From NCBI GenBank assembly GCA_001247695.2, contig LGRX02015114.1:22855-86854 (forward strand): 64,000 bases of DNA, written 5' to 3'. The notes under the pieces were generated by a model that had not been told where the DNA came from, ran no database searches, and saw only the letters and a program-made list of their open reading frames with translations. Position numbers and translations under genes: made by a program. This DNA is from Cymbomonas tetramitiformis. Its lineage: Eukaryota > Chlorophyta > Pyramimonadophyceae > Pyramimonadales > Pyramimonadaceae. Positions 52,358 to 64,000 of the stretch are shown here, piece after piece (within the stretch, counting starts at the first letter, position 1; each line of letters begins with the position of its first letter).

Positions 52358-52420
52358 GGTTGCGAGTTCTGGCAGGATACCGAAGTCCCACAGTTGCTGT
52401 CCGACTCCGACTCCGACTAA
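52358..52420 (+). pseudogene. 3' fragment of a member-A-like gene
   Basis: TTGCGAGTTCTGGCAGGATA and CAGTTGCTGTCC-GACTCCGACTAA match the last codons of member A (50436-50491), with a short internal deletion. No upstream part of the gene remains. It is the left edge of a duplicated segment that continues through cassette 4. Confidence 0.8.
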
Positions 52421-52502
52421 GGTATAAAAGCTCAATTCATCTTACTTAGCCTTCATTTGCTGCTTACGCTCACCATCGTGCCACCCCTGCCACCTCCTAC
52501 CA
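52421..52502 (+). promoter_or_regulatory. TATA-plus-leader cassette 4
   Basis: GGTATAAAAGCTCAATTC, then CTTCATTTGCTGCTTACGCT and CACCTCCTACCAG. It is a close copy of cassette 3 and drives the 52535 gene by position. Confidence 0.85.
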
Positions 52503-52534
52503 GAGAGTGAGCGACGCGCCTCTACAAACTCGTG

Positions 52535-52945
52535 ATGCCTTCAGTGTTAAGGTTTGGTGTGCATCGGAATCGTGCCAGTATCGATGTAGATGCCATTAAT
52601 CGCCATGAGATGGAGCACCGACCATGCCCCGAATGCAATTTGCACCAGTGGACTTTGAGAACGATGGCAAACCGCCCTTTCCGCCGCCCGCCGATGCCTC
52701 ACAGGCATGATCTGATAATGGCTATGTGGCGCTTTACCCGACGAACTCGGTTTTATCTGTTTTTTGAATTGGTAGAGCCGGAACGCTATCCCGATCGCGC
52801 TGAATATGCATGGGGTGAAGCGTGGATGACTCCGCGATTAATGGTTATTCCAGTCGACGTTGTACGCCTATTGGTCTGTTGGTACCAGAATGACGAAACG
52901 ACACCTTTCGACGAGTACTGTATCAGTTGCGATTGCCTTAGTTGA
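52535..52945 (+). CDS. Small cluster gene with CxxC motifs (136 aa)
   Basis: An intronless frame after cassette 4, starting at ATG 52535. It has PCPECNLHQW, an Arg-rich middle (RPFRRPPMPHRH), a block MVIPVDVVRLLV that resembles the VFPVTLA block of the paralogs, and a final CISCDC. Only faint similarity to members A-C is visible. The function is unknown. Confidence 0.6.
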   Translation: MPSVLRFGVHRNRASIDVDAINRHEMEHRPCPECNLHQWTLRTMANRPFRRPPMPHRHDLIMAMWRFTRRTRFYLFFELVEPERYPDRAEYAWGEAWMTPRLMVIPVDVVRLLVCWYQNDETTPFDEYCISCDCLS

Positions 52946-52948
52946 TCA

Positions 52949-53012
52949 GGTATACAAGCTCAATACCTCTTACTTAGCCTTCATTTGCTGCTTACGCTCA
53001 CCATCGTGCCAC
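52949..53012 (+). promoter_or_regulatory. TATA-like-plus-leader cassette 5
   Basis: GGTATACAAGCTCAATACC (TATA box altered to TATACAAG), then CTTCATTTGCTGCTTACGCT and CACCATCGTGCCACCCC, upstream of ATG 53064. Confidence 0.72.
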
Positions 53013-53063
53013 CCCAGCTTGACACTAACAACTAACAACTGACCACGCTCAGGCAAACTCGTC

Positions 53064-53246
53064 ATGAAATGCGATTATTGTGACCTTCCTGCAAACGTTC
53101 GCATATGGTTTAATGTTGGTTCGCATCTTGTTGCGATAAATGAGCATACCGAACATTTCGCGTGTATGCGTTGTTCTTACGAAATATTCATGTGCCAGGA
53201 AGCAATGGACGACGAAGACGGAGTATACTGGGAGCTGATAGATTAG
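53064..53246 (+). CDS. Mini zinc-binding-like protein (60 aa)
   Basis: A short intronless frame with two CxxC pairs (MKCDYCDLP, then 27-28 residues, FACMRCSYE) as in a zinc ribbon. It ends DDEDGVYWELID. It stands behind the fifth copy of the cassette, which supports expression despite its size. The family is not recognised. Confidence 0.6.
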   Translation: MKCDYCDLPANVRIWFNVGSHLVAINEHTEHFACMRCSYEIFMCQEAMDDEDGVYWELID

Positions 53247-54234
53247 TAGACCATTACTTTCCGGCGTCTGAAAGGCGTGGAATGAACTAATTCGAGATCG
53301 CTTGCCAACTTACGTACTTTGCAATGTAATAGTAACGCTATGATATGTTGTACGACCAGCTGACTTTGTTATGGCTTTTGCGACATATATATATTGTAAC
53401 ACTACTAACACTAGCAAACATTCTACTTGTAATTAAACGAATATACACCGTTCATGCAACAATACCCGTGTGATGATAGTTGTATAGCCGCGTTTTTTGA
53501 CGCGGGGCTTGTGTTTATGAACACACCCAATCCAAAAAAGATATCTCTCTCCGTTGATTGCTCGATGATCACTCGAACCACAATGGCAAACCGCATAATG
53601 AAGGCATACCGTACCGCATAAACGCATATCGTAACCTACGTGGCTGCCACGTGTCTGCATTACACTGCGCGTTATGATGACGTGGCAGGTCACCCGTCGT
53701 CTATAAACCGAGAATAGTAACAGAAAAACACCGTCTAAAAACATGCATAGTGGTTCACGTATCCCCAATAGTCTGTTCTACCCAGTAATCTGTCATAGGG
53801 GCCTGCACCGGGACTCCCGGTCAGGGCTGCCTATACAGATTTCAGCAATGCATTCTCCACATAACTCTGGCACAAAGGAGGAGGGCAGGGCAAAGTTCAT
53901 TCAGGACTTTGCCAACATACAGTAATAGAAGAATTCCGGCGGAGACACGCTGCTGGAATTCGGCTCAAGCTCAGGTTAGTGGCTGGCATGCAAATGACTG
54001 ATGAGCAGAGGGTGAAGCTGAAGAAGTCTCAACCCGACTGGCAGACAATCTGGGATATTATTCCTTCATTATTAGCTGGCGAGGGCAACTAGATAGTTGC
54101 TTCCCCAGCCTACAGCTGGTGGTGTGAGAGTTACAATGAAGGGGGACATTGTGGCCTCCAAGATGTATCGAGTGTTGGATATATAGTGACAGCTATATAT
54201 CGGCTTAAGGTTCAGAATGCTTACACTCTTGGTA
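53247..54234. other. Intergenic, no gene supported
   Basis: It contains GACGTGGCAG/CTGCCACGT-type inverted words near 53640-53690 and an AT-rich stretch. No exon with coding signature was found. Confidence 0.4.
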
Positions 54235-54510
54235 TCAGTCGAAGTGAATATGATATAACCAATTGATGCGGCCGTTGTCGGGTTTGGCTTGCTCCCACCC
54301 CTCAAGAATGTGGGCGTAAATGTCCTCGAGCTCGACCTTGGCCAACTCAACGTCCAGTCGTAGCGGCGTGATGACCTTGTCGTAGAAGTCCAAGTCGAGG
54401 GAGGCCAGCGGCTGCTTCTTGGCCACCATGTCGTCGAGAGCCCCAGAAGCGCCATTGTTGATAGTGGTAAGACAGCCGTCGAAATCCTGAATCGAGTGGG
54501 TCTGGGTCAC
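54235..54510 (-). CDS. Possible single exon of an unrecognised gene
   Basis: An open stretch with protein-like composition (DDMVAKKQPLASLDLDFYDK, LDVELAKVELEDIYAHILEG, then EQAKPDNGRINW) and a codon pattern unlike its surroundings. A pyrimidine-rich tract ending in AG precedes it on the minus strand, so it could be an internal or terminal exon whose partners were not found. It may also be a gene fragment carried by a transposon. Confidence 0.35.
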   Translation of the reverse strand: MTQTHSIQDFDGCLTTINNGASGALDDMVAKKQPLASLDLDFYDKVITPLRLDVELAKVELEDIYAHILEGWEQAKPDNGRINWLYHIHFD

Positions 54511-56162
54511 GCTTGGAGTGAAAGAAGATGGAAAGCAAATTATTTATTACAAACTACACTTTTTGAATAAGTAATACCTTCCTCTAACGTTTGCCCCTTG
54601 GGGGGCATAGGGCGTCGGCCCCCGCTTCCCCTTTTAAGGGAAGGATACCCAAGCCCCCCCCCTCCACCACCACCTTCCCGCCCCGTCCACCGCCACCCCG
54701 TTCCGCCACCATAGATTCAGCTCCACACCACCGACGCGGCCACAGCTGTTTCTCCGCCAGCATGACCTTTTTAGCGCTCTGCGTAGTTTTGTCATCCTGC
54801 GGTTTCCTTAGTTAATACGACTTTGATGAGCCCTCCGGGGCGCGCTGTGATTTAGAAAGCAGCCCCTTCTGATTTCAGTTGCCTGCCTAGCAGGATTACG
54901 GCGTTTGTATGACTTGGTTTTCTAATTCAGCGTAAATGTCTTATTATTGCTATCATATTCATGCAAATCGAAAACGTGTGGATTAGTTACGATTCCAGAT
55001 TACATGTAGATGATGTCAAAACGTAACAAATTCACACGTTTTTCATTTTCGTCACAATTTTGATACAAGCGGCAAGCACGCAGAAGTTTTACTTCTAAGC
55101 GGACACCTGCAAGACACACACGATTCCACAGTAAGGACCAGCACAGATAACCGTAGGTGACCAGTAGTGCGTGGCGGAGATGACCAGCTGTGCACACTAC
55201 ATAAGAGGCGTTCACAAATACTGGGAAATACCGGCAAATATTAAGAGGAGTATTGAGGATACAAGTGAATATAGTGGTGATGCCCCCTGGACACGCCTCT
55301 TATGTAGTATTACACATAATATATGTTATAAAACTCCCATCCCCCAAATCAGCATTGCATGCACACACATTGATTTTTTTTGCAAAACTAGTTTTCGCAC
55401 AATTCTAAGTTGCATCAAACTGAATTCATCGGTGACATAATATTTCCGTTCCCAAAACATTTCCTTAGAAATACCCTCAAATGGGTATCTCTTAATTATA
55501 CCACGGAATGTTCCTATTTTTGCGCCGTCACACCGACACTTTACCTGCACTAACAGACCGATGAAACTATATCCTAATTTTAGATGTTATAGCAAACTCC
55601 CAAAATGTGCCCAAAAGTATGCCCCTGAAGGAACAACCTCGCCAAATGGCCTGAGAAAAATTGAAACACTAAATCAGTAATGACTTTCTAGACTAAATTT
55701 CATGTAACAGTATTTTAAGGATGCCCCCCACCCTAAATCAAATTCTGATAATTTCTAAAGGCCCTTGCAGATCACTAGTGTTGTTCATGCAATATGTCCA
55801 AACAAGGATGCCAACGAAAGTAATACGTTAACCATCATGAATACATTACAAGTCAGACTCACCCATTACACGGTTTCAAGTTTGTGTGCCTGGTCTCTAT
55901 ACTTTCAATATCTACTGGTCATGTCCCCTTCCTGAGTTCCAGGGAGTCAGACTGCTCACAGAAAATCGGGACGGAAGAGAAGCATAGGTACTAACTTCAC
56001 CTAATATCATAAACCCAAGTTCATGATTGAATGCGCGACACTGGAGACTGTAAGAACGGAGGTGCCATAACTGCTGACAAGGCTAGCTATCTATTCATGC
56101 ACGTTTCGCCCTGCTACTTGAGTTCATACGAGAGAGAGGGAGAGAGAGATCGCTAAAGTCTC
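54511..56162. other. AT-rich intergenic region
   Basis: 54595-54660 has C-run and G-run clusters (CCCCTTGGGGGGC, then C8). 55090-55330 has two GACACGCCTCTTATGTAGT-like words in inverted orientation (near 55195 and 55300), perhaps a small fold-back element. No gene is seen. Confidence 0.4.
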
Positions 56163-58489
56163 CTATCTGATCTTGATGTCGCCAGAGACTCCAGCAAAAT
56201 GCTTCTTAAGGCTATTCGAGCTTGCCCAAGCAGAATTTGTATAGTCATCCTCTGTGTTCTCCTCCAGTCTCTGCCATGAAAACTGGAGGTTAGCAGATAA
56301 CACAGGGAGACCTCTCGAGGATTCATTCAGGTGCCGAGAATCGCGCAACGAGGCCACAAAAGCACTCAAAGGGCACTCAGATACCTTCTGCTCCTCTTGC
56401 TTCTTGTAGTAAAAGGACATCATTTGCTTCTGGGTCTCCGCGTCCACAACCTGCAATCGTGAAGACTTGCTGAGCGGAAAGTCGAAAGGGAGGTCACAGC
56501 AGCTCCAGGCAATAGCAAGTGGGTGGGAAGGAACATACAGGCTCGCGTTGAGGAGCACCAGCGCCCTTCTTCTGTAGCTTGCATATAATCTGCACCCACC
56601 GCTCTCTGTAAGGACCGCAAGTTCCACGAAAGCAGGCAGTGAACTCTCACGAGCTACGCTCTTCCTTTCCTGAAACGTAAAGTGAATGATGTCATACCTA
56701 TCCCGCAGATACCTGGGTAGAACCGCGAAGGCAGGCTACCAAAGCTGTCGAGCACAACCTATCGAATGTGTCGTCGACACGAAGCAGAAAACGTGGATAA
56801 TCTGCAACCTAACTGCCGAGAAGGAAGCAAGCCTAGAACCTAAAGAGCTGCTTAACAGCCTCGGCAGCGTTGTCTGGGGAATAAATCCGCATGGGATCTT
56901 CGAAGGGCAGTGTATCCTCGACTTGCAAAAGCGACAGCTTACGACCTTATTCTTCAAATGTGCCGTATAATTCTCCAAGACTTACATAGGAGACAGCTTG
57001 GGGATCACCTTTGTCTTCTCGTTCTTCCCAACATGAACTGCCAACTTATTTCCCCTCATCATCTCCTTACCAGCCCACCACAGCTGGGCACTGTCGACGT
57101 CAAGCACAGAGAGACCCAGCTGCAACAGCATACAACGAAATTTGCTCAGGCTTGCATTTACCGTGATAAATTCAGAGCCACACGCACTCGAGTCAATAAC
57201 GAGCACCAGGAGAGGGGGAGACGACGGTCCGTTGACTTCAAGTTCTACGCGGAAGGCACTGAGAGCCAACGTCAGAGCAAGTCGCCACAGCCTTCCGGTG
57301 ACTAAGTATCCCACAAAGACACGACGCTGCAGCTGGGGACAGTTTTCTCCTCGTTCACAAGACAAATCACGCCAACAAGCCGAACCCCTCATAGCTGTGG
57401 GACTCTCATCCCCAGCCGGAAGCGTGCGCTCAACAACCCTAAGTTCTCGACAAGGAGGTGAGATGCTTTACATTCGAGCCTTCGAGCTCTTCGTTGTCCT
57501 CGATGGCTTCGCGGACGTGGTCCCACTCGGGCAATCCCATCGGAAAGCAGATCATCACCGCGCCCCGGATGAGGTCGATCTGCTCGAGCAACTCCTGCTG
57601 CTTCAGCGGCTTTTTCTTCTCAACCCATGACTGCAAGCACAGACAACGCAAGCGATTAAGGTTAATAGTTTGTCTGACGGCCCATGTCAGGATTATGCAA
57701 GTTGACGCCAGGCTGGACTAAGCCGCGCGAGCGACCAGAAACAGGATTCCAACAACCGGAATATCAAAGTCAGCTATCCCAAAGTTAAGTATTCCTGGTA
57801 GTCATCTTACGAAGGAAACCAGAAAACTGATTTTAGATAAGCCAAGGACGTGCACCTTATGAGCGGCGGAATCTGCGTCGGCGAGGGTCTTCCTTAAGGT
57901 GACCACTGCCTCGGGTGCCGCGGCTGTGGAACATTCGTTGAAAAGCTCAAAGAAATAATGAAAAGTGCAGGACGAAAAATATGGCAATAAAGAACGTAGT
58001 GATAAACAAGATAAGTTAAACAACGGAGGCACGGGCGTTCGTCTCGCTAAGCTCCGAGGCGACCCACCGCAGCACGCGCGTAAAGCACCTTTGAGAAGCG
58101 TGCACAATAAAGAGACACACATTCGAGCAGCGCACCATTTCCTGTTCGACGGCCAGTTGGGTCCTGCTTGTAATAAGGTCCCTTCTCCACGGGGGTTTCC
58201 GAAAACTCATCAATGCCCTGCTGGTCTGGTTGTTTCATTGGGCCATACTCCGCAAGCTCTTCGCCCTCTAGTTTCAGCCTGTGTATCCTCAGGCGAGTAT
58301 TATGAACGTTGACCATCTCCGTAATAGTGGCCTCAACGCTGGCTTCAACAGTTGTTTCGAAGAGGAACTGCTCATCCTCAGATCTCTGCGATACGTCGTG
58401 CTGAAGTGCGTCAGTGCTGTCTGCAAACACGTTATCAAAGACAAGTGTCAATGTGAAAATTTTCACACCTTCATGTGTAGCATAACCAT
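56163..58489 (-). CDS. CFAP298: Cilia- and flagella-associated protein CFAP298 (C21orf59/Kurly)
   Basis: CFAP298 is a conserved protein needed for assembly of outer dynein arms and cilium function; it acts in the cytoplasm and at the cilium base. Minus-strand exons with matching phases are 58489-58469 (MVMLHMK), 58385-58136 (DEQFLFETTVEA, VHNTRLRIHRLKLEGEELAEYG, DPTGRRTGN), 57923-57856, 57630-57472 (LIRGAVMICFPMGLPEWD), 57119-56986 (SAQLWWAGKEM, VGKNEKTKVIPK), 56450-56385 (DAETQKQMMSFYYKKQEE) and 56270-56163 (RLEENTEDDY, then SSNSLKKHFAGV). The link between 56986 and 56450 needs one more small exon, for which I have only candidates (around 56630-56690). The order and motifs match the whole length of the family. 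It implies that the organism makes motile cilia at some stage. Confidence 0.9.
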
Positions 58490-60076
58490 GGTGATAGATC
58501 TGGAAGTGTTCTTGCAAAAATGAAAATTGTTGGGTGAGAAGATACTGACGAGATTTGACCAGTGGAGATGTCAAGAAGAGAACCGTGCTGAAGTCAGAAG
58601 TGTTGACGAGAGGGAACAATCTAATGTAGGGGGTTCAAGTGACACAAGTTGAAGTATGATCATCTTCATGCACAAGCGCAAGCGTCGCGTCGCGCGTACA
58701 CGTGACCATGAATCCGCCCTCTCACCGTTCGCGTTGACTATGACTTGCATTCAGCATTGACTGTTGAACTGTCTGGTGCATCTCCATTGTCCATTCACCA
58801 TTGAGTCAAATTTGAAGATTGTAGATTGTGACACATTGTTGACTCGTTGACTCTGTCTGCTCTACTGTATGACCCAATGACCGAATGAGAGTCATGGCGA
58901 TGGCCGATGGCGCTGGCGCGGGCGCGGGCGCGCCCCCACGCCAGCGTAAGCCCCGGGATTGACATTATGGGTATTTCCATCGAAACTGATGGTTTTCTGA
59001 TCAGTGTAGTATGACTTATCATACGGAGCGGATCTGAAAACTGAGGTTTTCTGATCAATCGGAGGCCTAAGAGGCCAGCTTCGGTACCGAGAAGGCTTCT
59101 TGCCGTGTTACTGTGATTGTGTGCACTTTGACACCGTAAGTTTTTCAGCGTATATATTTTCAATAGTATATCGTATATTGATTATGGAGTGGTACACCGA
59201 TCCAGTTTTGTGCCAGAGGCGTATAGATGATTTGCACGCGCAGCCGGCGTACGCAAACCAGGGCTCTTCATGAATAGGATTAGTAATCATGATTTTTTAT
59301 TTGATTAGGCCTTATTTCTTATTAATCAAGTCATGATTTGGACCCCTACCGTACTAATCAAGTCATGATTTGGACCCTTTCCTATGAATCAAGTCATGAT
59401 TTCGTCGCGAGCCTATAAATTGACAGAAAAGGCTAATATATATTATATACGTTAGACTGGCGGAAGCACTAACAGGGAGTGACACCGCAATTCACTGCCG
59501 ACTAAGATGAGATAATAAAATAAGTTTGGGGTTTTATTATCGCGGAACGAACTGGCGGAAGCAAGCTGACGTGGCACCTCGGGTCAAGGGGTGATCAGAG
59601 AGAGTGTGACTGCCCCCCACCTTATGGGGGGGGGCTGAAAGTCTCATCTCACATCACACCACCTCACCCCGAAGGCGTGAGGTGCCACAACAAGGCAGGC
59701 AAGCCTGCATCCCAAACCTAAACCCTAGGCAAAAATAGGCAGCAGTTACAGGCCCAATGGGACCTCTTGCAGTTCGAAACTACTGCACTACATAGCTAGA
59801 GCCGTTCATTGCAAGTGTCTGTCTAACTTAGTGTTGCACACCACCAGACCGTGATGCGTCTGGTGGCGGGTCGATTGCGTCATTGGCGAGAGGCCGTGAT
59901 CCCATGAAAGGTGGCAACCAGATGGGCTAGGGGCATACGCCCATGCATGTGCCGTGGGGATCACTACTCCCACGGGGTAGGCTGCCAAAATCACTAAGCA
60001 AGCAGGCTTAACTGGTTGACTGGCGGCGGCGTCCTCGATGATGCTAAGGTCCAACACCAGTCAAAATGGGATACGT
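58490..60076. other. Intergenic with short repeats, no gene
   Basis: Upstream region of CFAP298. 58735-58870 is rich in GTTGACT words. A GC-rich (GGGCGC)n island with its own inverted partner lies at 58908-58946. AATCAAGTCATGATTT occurs three times at 59322-59402. A C-run/G-run hairpin lies near 59613-59633, and an inverted CTCACCCCGAAGGCGTGAG pair near 59664. No coding exon was supported. Confidence 0.5.
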
Positions 60077-62872
60077 TGTCAGGGTTATGACCGATGACAC
60101 ATGTGTCATATATGTCATATATGTCATACATGTCATACATGTCATACCTGTCAGACATGTCATAGCATGTCATGTCATGTCATGTCGAGTCATGTCATAT
60201 ATTATAATGACAGACAGTCGTCAATACGGTCGACTATGACATGTATAGTCATATCATCTGTCATTTATTCAAGGTGAGACTTGAATGACACCTGTCATCG
60301 AGAGGCCAGTATTGTGGACTCGAGATGGCAAAGCAAGATGGTATCTTGAAGAACCGAATGGTTCGGAGAAAACTCATCTTCGCTTTAAGCATGTTCTGAA
60401 CAAGCATGTGAGTATCATATGGCTTATTCGTGTAGCCGATACTGATTGTTCAACCAATGCCTTGGGTTCACAACCCGATTGCGGTGGCATCTATGAGATG
60501 CAGGGCATTGCGTATAATGAGGTAGCATTGAGCTACAGCAGTCACTTCGGAAGAAGCGCTGCACTCATCACCCGCACTTACGCTGCGTGAGTTATTATCG
60601 TTCCATAATAACCTCGCTTGTATCATATCTATTCGCTTCCAAGCGAAGCCCTATCAGTTGGTATTCTCCGTCTCGTCAAGGCGACGAACGAGGACAATCT
60701 AGTGTGAGTGCAGCAGTAGATATTGAATATTGTGTGCGCAGGTTTGCGGAGCGCGAATAACATCAGGCGTCGCAATCGCACACATACTGACATATCTGCA
60801 TAATATCGACCGCTGCATAATCAACAGCAAAATTGTGCGCGAGGAGATATCGTCATATCGCAGTTGATCGTACATATCGTCACATATACAGCGCGAGAAG
60901 GTGTGCATGCAGCATACATATGCGCAGCGATCACATATATGCGCAGTTACGATTCGCAATTGTACGAAAATCGACATATTGAGACGCGGATAAAAAATCA
61001 TCATCAGAATATGATCCGCGCGAAAAATGGCATTTGTATCATATGCTGTTCATATTGCGACAAGATGTGCTCATAATTCGCAGCGCGCACATCAGTGATT
61101 CAGCAGAGTCACAATAAATCGCCTTCTGTACACAACGATTACCTTGCAGTTTTTGATGACGAGATCAGTGTGCATGATGTCATCAAAATACCGTCATTTC
61201 AAATAGTTGCAATAATCACTCGTCTGCGCGCATCATGATATCCTTGACAGAATATGTGTATACCTGCTGGAATTATCATGAACAGATGACGCATGATGAC
61301 AGTATAATAATGCAGCATGCCATACAAATCTGTGATACATGCCGAGATATACTTATTCATTCACTGTCAGATTCGCATACAAGCCTGCAATCATGAGTGT
61401 GTACTATATACTGTGTGAGTAGCTTACACACACACACACACACACACACACTCAGTATGACAGATAAGTGAATGCTCTGCAGCAACATCATAGTGTGTAC
61501 AATTATTGAGTGTGCGGTGATTATAATACTTGCAGCACCACACACACACACACTTGCAGTATACACAATCATTGAGTATATACTAAGTGCATGCAGCAGC
61601 AGATGTACATTACATTACATGTACATTATAATACTGAGCAACTATATCATTGTGACATGTGCATACATCTATGCATACAGCTTGATCACGTTAGCAGCTG
61701 TAATGCATAAACCAGCTTGATCACGATAGCAGCTGGGATATGTATGGCATCATATCACGATGCATCAGACATTGCACATAAGCACACCTGCTGTGCATGT
61801 AAACTATATTTGAACCCATATAGTGTAAGGTGCCTGTTCAGTGGTCTTAACACAATAATTAGCTCAATATACTCTGACGCAGGATTTGGGATGAGTATAT
61901 TCGTTCTATTGTGGATCACTGAAGGGAATGCTCACCGGAACTATATGTGAAATAGACCAAGCAACTCATCACTGTAGATGAGAATATACAGGATTACAAT
62001 CACTGCTAAGCTGATATACATCATGTTAGATATATTCTGTGATTGGTATACAGATCATCCTATATGATAGATCAACTTGGTATAGTATAATACCAGTAAT
62101 CACTTGTATACAAGTGTGTGTAGTAGCACAATCCCACACACACACACACATGTACTCAATCAGAAAGTGCATGAACATAAGTCACTGCTTACACAAGTCA
62201 CTGCAACTTATGTATCATTAAATATGACATTACACTGATTCACAAGTGTAATAAATAATCACTGACACTACTATGTAAGTTAACAATGCACTGACTCGAA
62301 AGTGTAATGATTAAGAATCATATCAACACATAATACATAGTACCATCCAGCTTGATCACGATAGCAGCTGGATGTCAAGTGATGGCGATAGATAAGGGAC
62401 AGAATCAACCAACATGCTGTAGGGCTGGATGGAGAAATCTCCAGACCCGAAGGCATTATACAATGCTCAAATAAGCAGCTGGTCACTGCTGAGCATTGTC
62501 CATTCGTCTCACATATCATCGCTGGAGCAACACCAACAACAACATTGCATTGTGACAATTGATTCAGAATTGATCAGCACACTTGCATGTACATTCTCAG
62601 ATCAGTAACTATAAATTGAACTGATAGAGGTTGTTGTGGACACCACACACACACACACTATTGTGTTGTGTGAGACTGCTTAGATTTATTATCAAGCTAT
62701 GTCCAGGTCTATTTAGAAACTAAAGATATCATTTTGATACTCTTTCAGTGCACAGCCATATGCCCAAATAGATCATAGGTTCTGACAAATTATCACTTAA
62801 GTGGTTGACCCGCTTAAAGTTGATACACCTAATTTATCATTAGGCGGAAGTGGACCAACTTCCATGGGTTTC
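60077..62872 (+). repeat. Dispersed ~3 kb repeat, copy 2 (retrotransposon-free)
   Basis: It matches copy 1 from TGTCAGGGTTATGACCGATG to CTTCCATGGGTTTCAA, with many substitutions and small indels. At 62053-62057 it has a single GATCA where copy 1 holds the 19.6 kb retrotransposon. It lacks the 255-bp insertion of copy 1 and its inverted neighbour. It contains (CA)n tracts at about 61429 and 62133. No protein-coding signature is visible, so its nature (solo LTR, non-autonomous transposon or other) is unknown. Confidence 0.85.
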
Positions 62873-64000
62873 AAATCACCAAAACCCATATATATGTTCA
62901 ACCACGGATGTTGACCATCAGATATCTTCACTATTCTGCCATGAAAATTGCCATGTGCAAAAGTGAGATAAGTTGCACGAGTTACGGTAACTTGCACATT
63001 CCACACACACCAAAATATACATATTGAGATATATATATATTTGCCAAAAAAGGTGGAAAATGGGTAAAAATCGTTGGCGATAAATTTCAAAACTGAAATT
63101 CCGACCCCATTTTATCTCGAATTGTGATTTTATACCTATTAAGGTATCTGAAAAACATAATGTGCATAGTCATATCTCGTGTAACACCCTAAATATCAGG
63201 TGTGTAACACCTAGGGGTATACATAGTTGCTGTACTAAAATACGTGAAAAACTAATACGTTAGATTTGAAAATGAAAATTTGGGTTTCATTTTTTTCGTT
63301 GCCCTATTTTATTAGCTATTGAAAAATATGCTCAAAATAGTACAGCACATGTAACGCCCTAATATTATATATATTCACGTGTACAGTTACAGGGGTGTAA
63401 CATACTCCGAAAAACCACGTGATACACAGTGAAAAATTAAATGCAGTTTCGCTTCCATTTCTTTGAAAAATGTTCATACTGCTTTAATTTAACATATTTT
63501 AGGGTTACTGATGGTAAGTAACACCCTAATATCACTGTGTGAGATAAGGGTCACTGTAACGCTATATACCCTGAAATGCCACCTATATAATGGGAAACAC
63601 TTTGTGTTTGGCATATATGTCATGCTGAAATCAGCACAGTCATGGCAATATTTCGGGCAACAACCCAAGAACTGTCGGGCGACAACCCTAAAACTGTATA
63701 AGCTGCTACCTATAAGGACTGCAAGCTATATTATGAGATATTAAGGCACTTGGCAACTGCCTGTGTGTTCACACTTCCTTGAGGAGGGAAGAAGGTGGAT
63801 AGGATCACACACATATCCATTTTATATTCCGATTTGGTGATTTCTGATGGATTGCTTTTGGATAAAACCACTGCATCCACAAGTAACGTTGAAATCTGAT
63901 CTGTATAACGTTAAACCCACCGTCACTAACAAAGTGTAAACTCGGATGGGAAACTACATCCCAATGACTATAAGTTGACTATTGCTCAGCATATACATCC
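62873..64000. other. AT-rich region, no gene; GTAACACCCTAA motifs
   Basis: GTAAC[A/G]CCCTAA[T/A]AT recurs near 63181, 63351 and 63518, each followed after a few dozen bases by a GGGGTAT/AGGGTCA-type word. This looks like a diverged tandem repeat with a period of about 165-170 bp. Nothing else was recognised up to the window end. Confidence 0.45.

Overview
The window is nuclear DNA of a eukaryote. Protein-coding genes are split by GT-AG introns, LTR retrotransposons and DNA transposons are nested in one another, and microsatellites and minisatellites are common. Two host genes can be recognised by reading across exons. One is a copper-dependent peptidylglycine alpha-hydroxylating monooxygenase (PHM, minus strand, about 2310-4959). 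The other is the cilium/flagellum protein CFAP298, formerly C21orf59 (minus strand, 56163-58489). Together with a CACTA transposase of plant-like domain order and a DUF7869-like gene, this suggests a flagellate member of the green lineage (a chlorophyte or early streptophyte alga). That assignment is inference.

Layout. 1-2.3 kb: no gene seen. 2.3-5 kb: PHM gene. 5-6.7 kb: AT-rich spacer. 6.66-29.33 kb: one copy of a dispersed repeat of about 3 kb, split at 8651/28252 by a 19.6 kb Ty3/gypsy-type retrotransposon. A second copy of that repeat, at 60.08-62.87 kb, lacks the retrotransposon and so acts as an empty site. 29.39-32.76 kb: a small gag-only LTR element with its own 5-bp target duplication. 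32.77-38.9 kb: a CACTA-type transposon with a nine-or-so exon transposase gene and many palindromic motifs in its introns and flanks. 38.9-44.3 kb: satellite-like DNA with several tandem arrays. 43.98-48.83 kb: two head-to-head multi-exon genes, one with a DUF7869-like core. 49.1-53.25 kb: a compact cluster of intronless genes, mostly paralogs of an unrecognised family, five of them behind the same TATA-plus-leader cassette. 56.2-58.5 kb: CFAP298. 60-62.9 kb: empty-site repeat copy. 62.9-64 kb: nothing recognisable.

The most unusual object is the Ty3/gypsy element at 8652-28246. Its order is LTR - gag with a zinc knuckle - Arg-rich region and aspartic protease - reverse transcriptase - RNase H - a Dam-like N6-adenine methyltransferase domain - integrase - a chromodomain-like segment - a C5-cytosine methyltransferase - LTR. 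One retrotransposon polyprotein therefore seems to carry two kinds of DNA methyltransferase. Each 1317-bp LTR also holds a 347-codon acidic reading frame. The two LTRs differ by about three bases by eye, so the insertion is young. Since then two unrelated elements with terminal inverted repeats and 9-bp target duplications (Mutator-like) have landed in it, one in the left LTR and one in the protease/RT region. A +1 shift inside an A4G4 run separates RT from RNase H. This copy is therefore probably disabled although its domains look well preserved.
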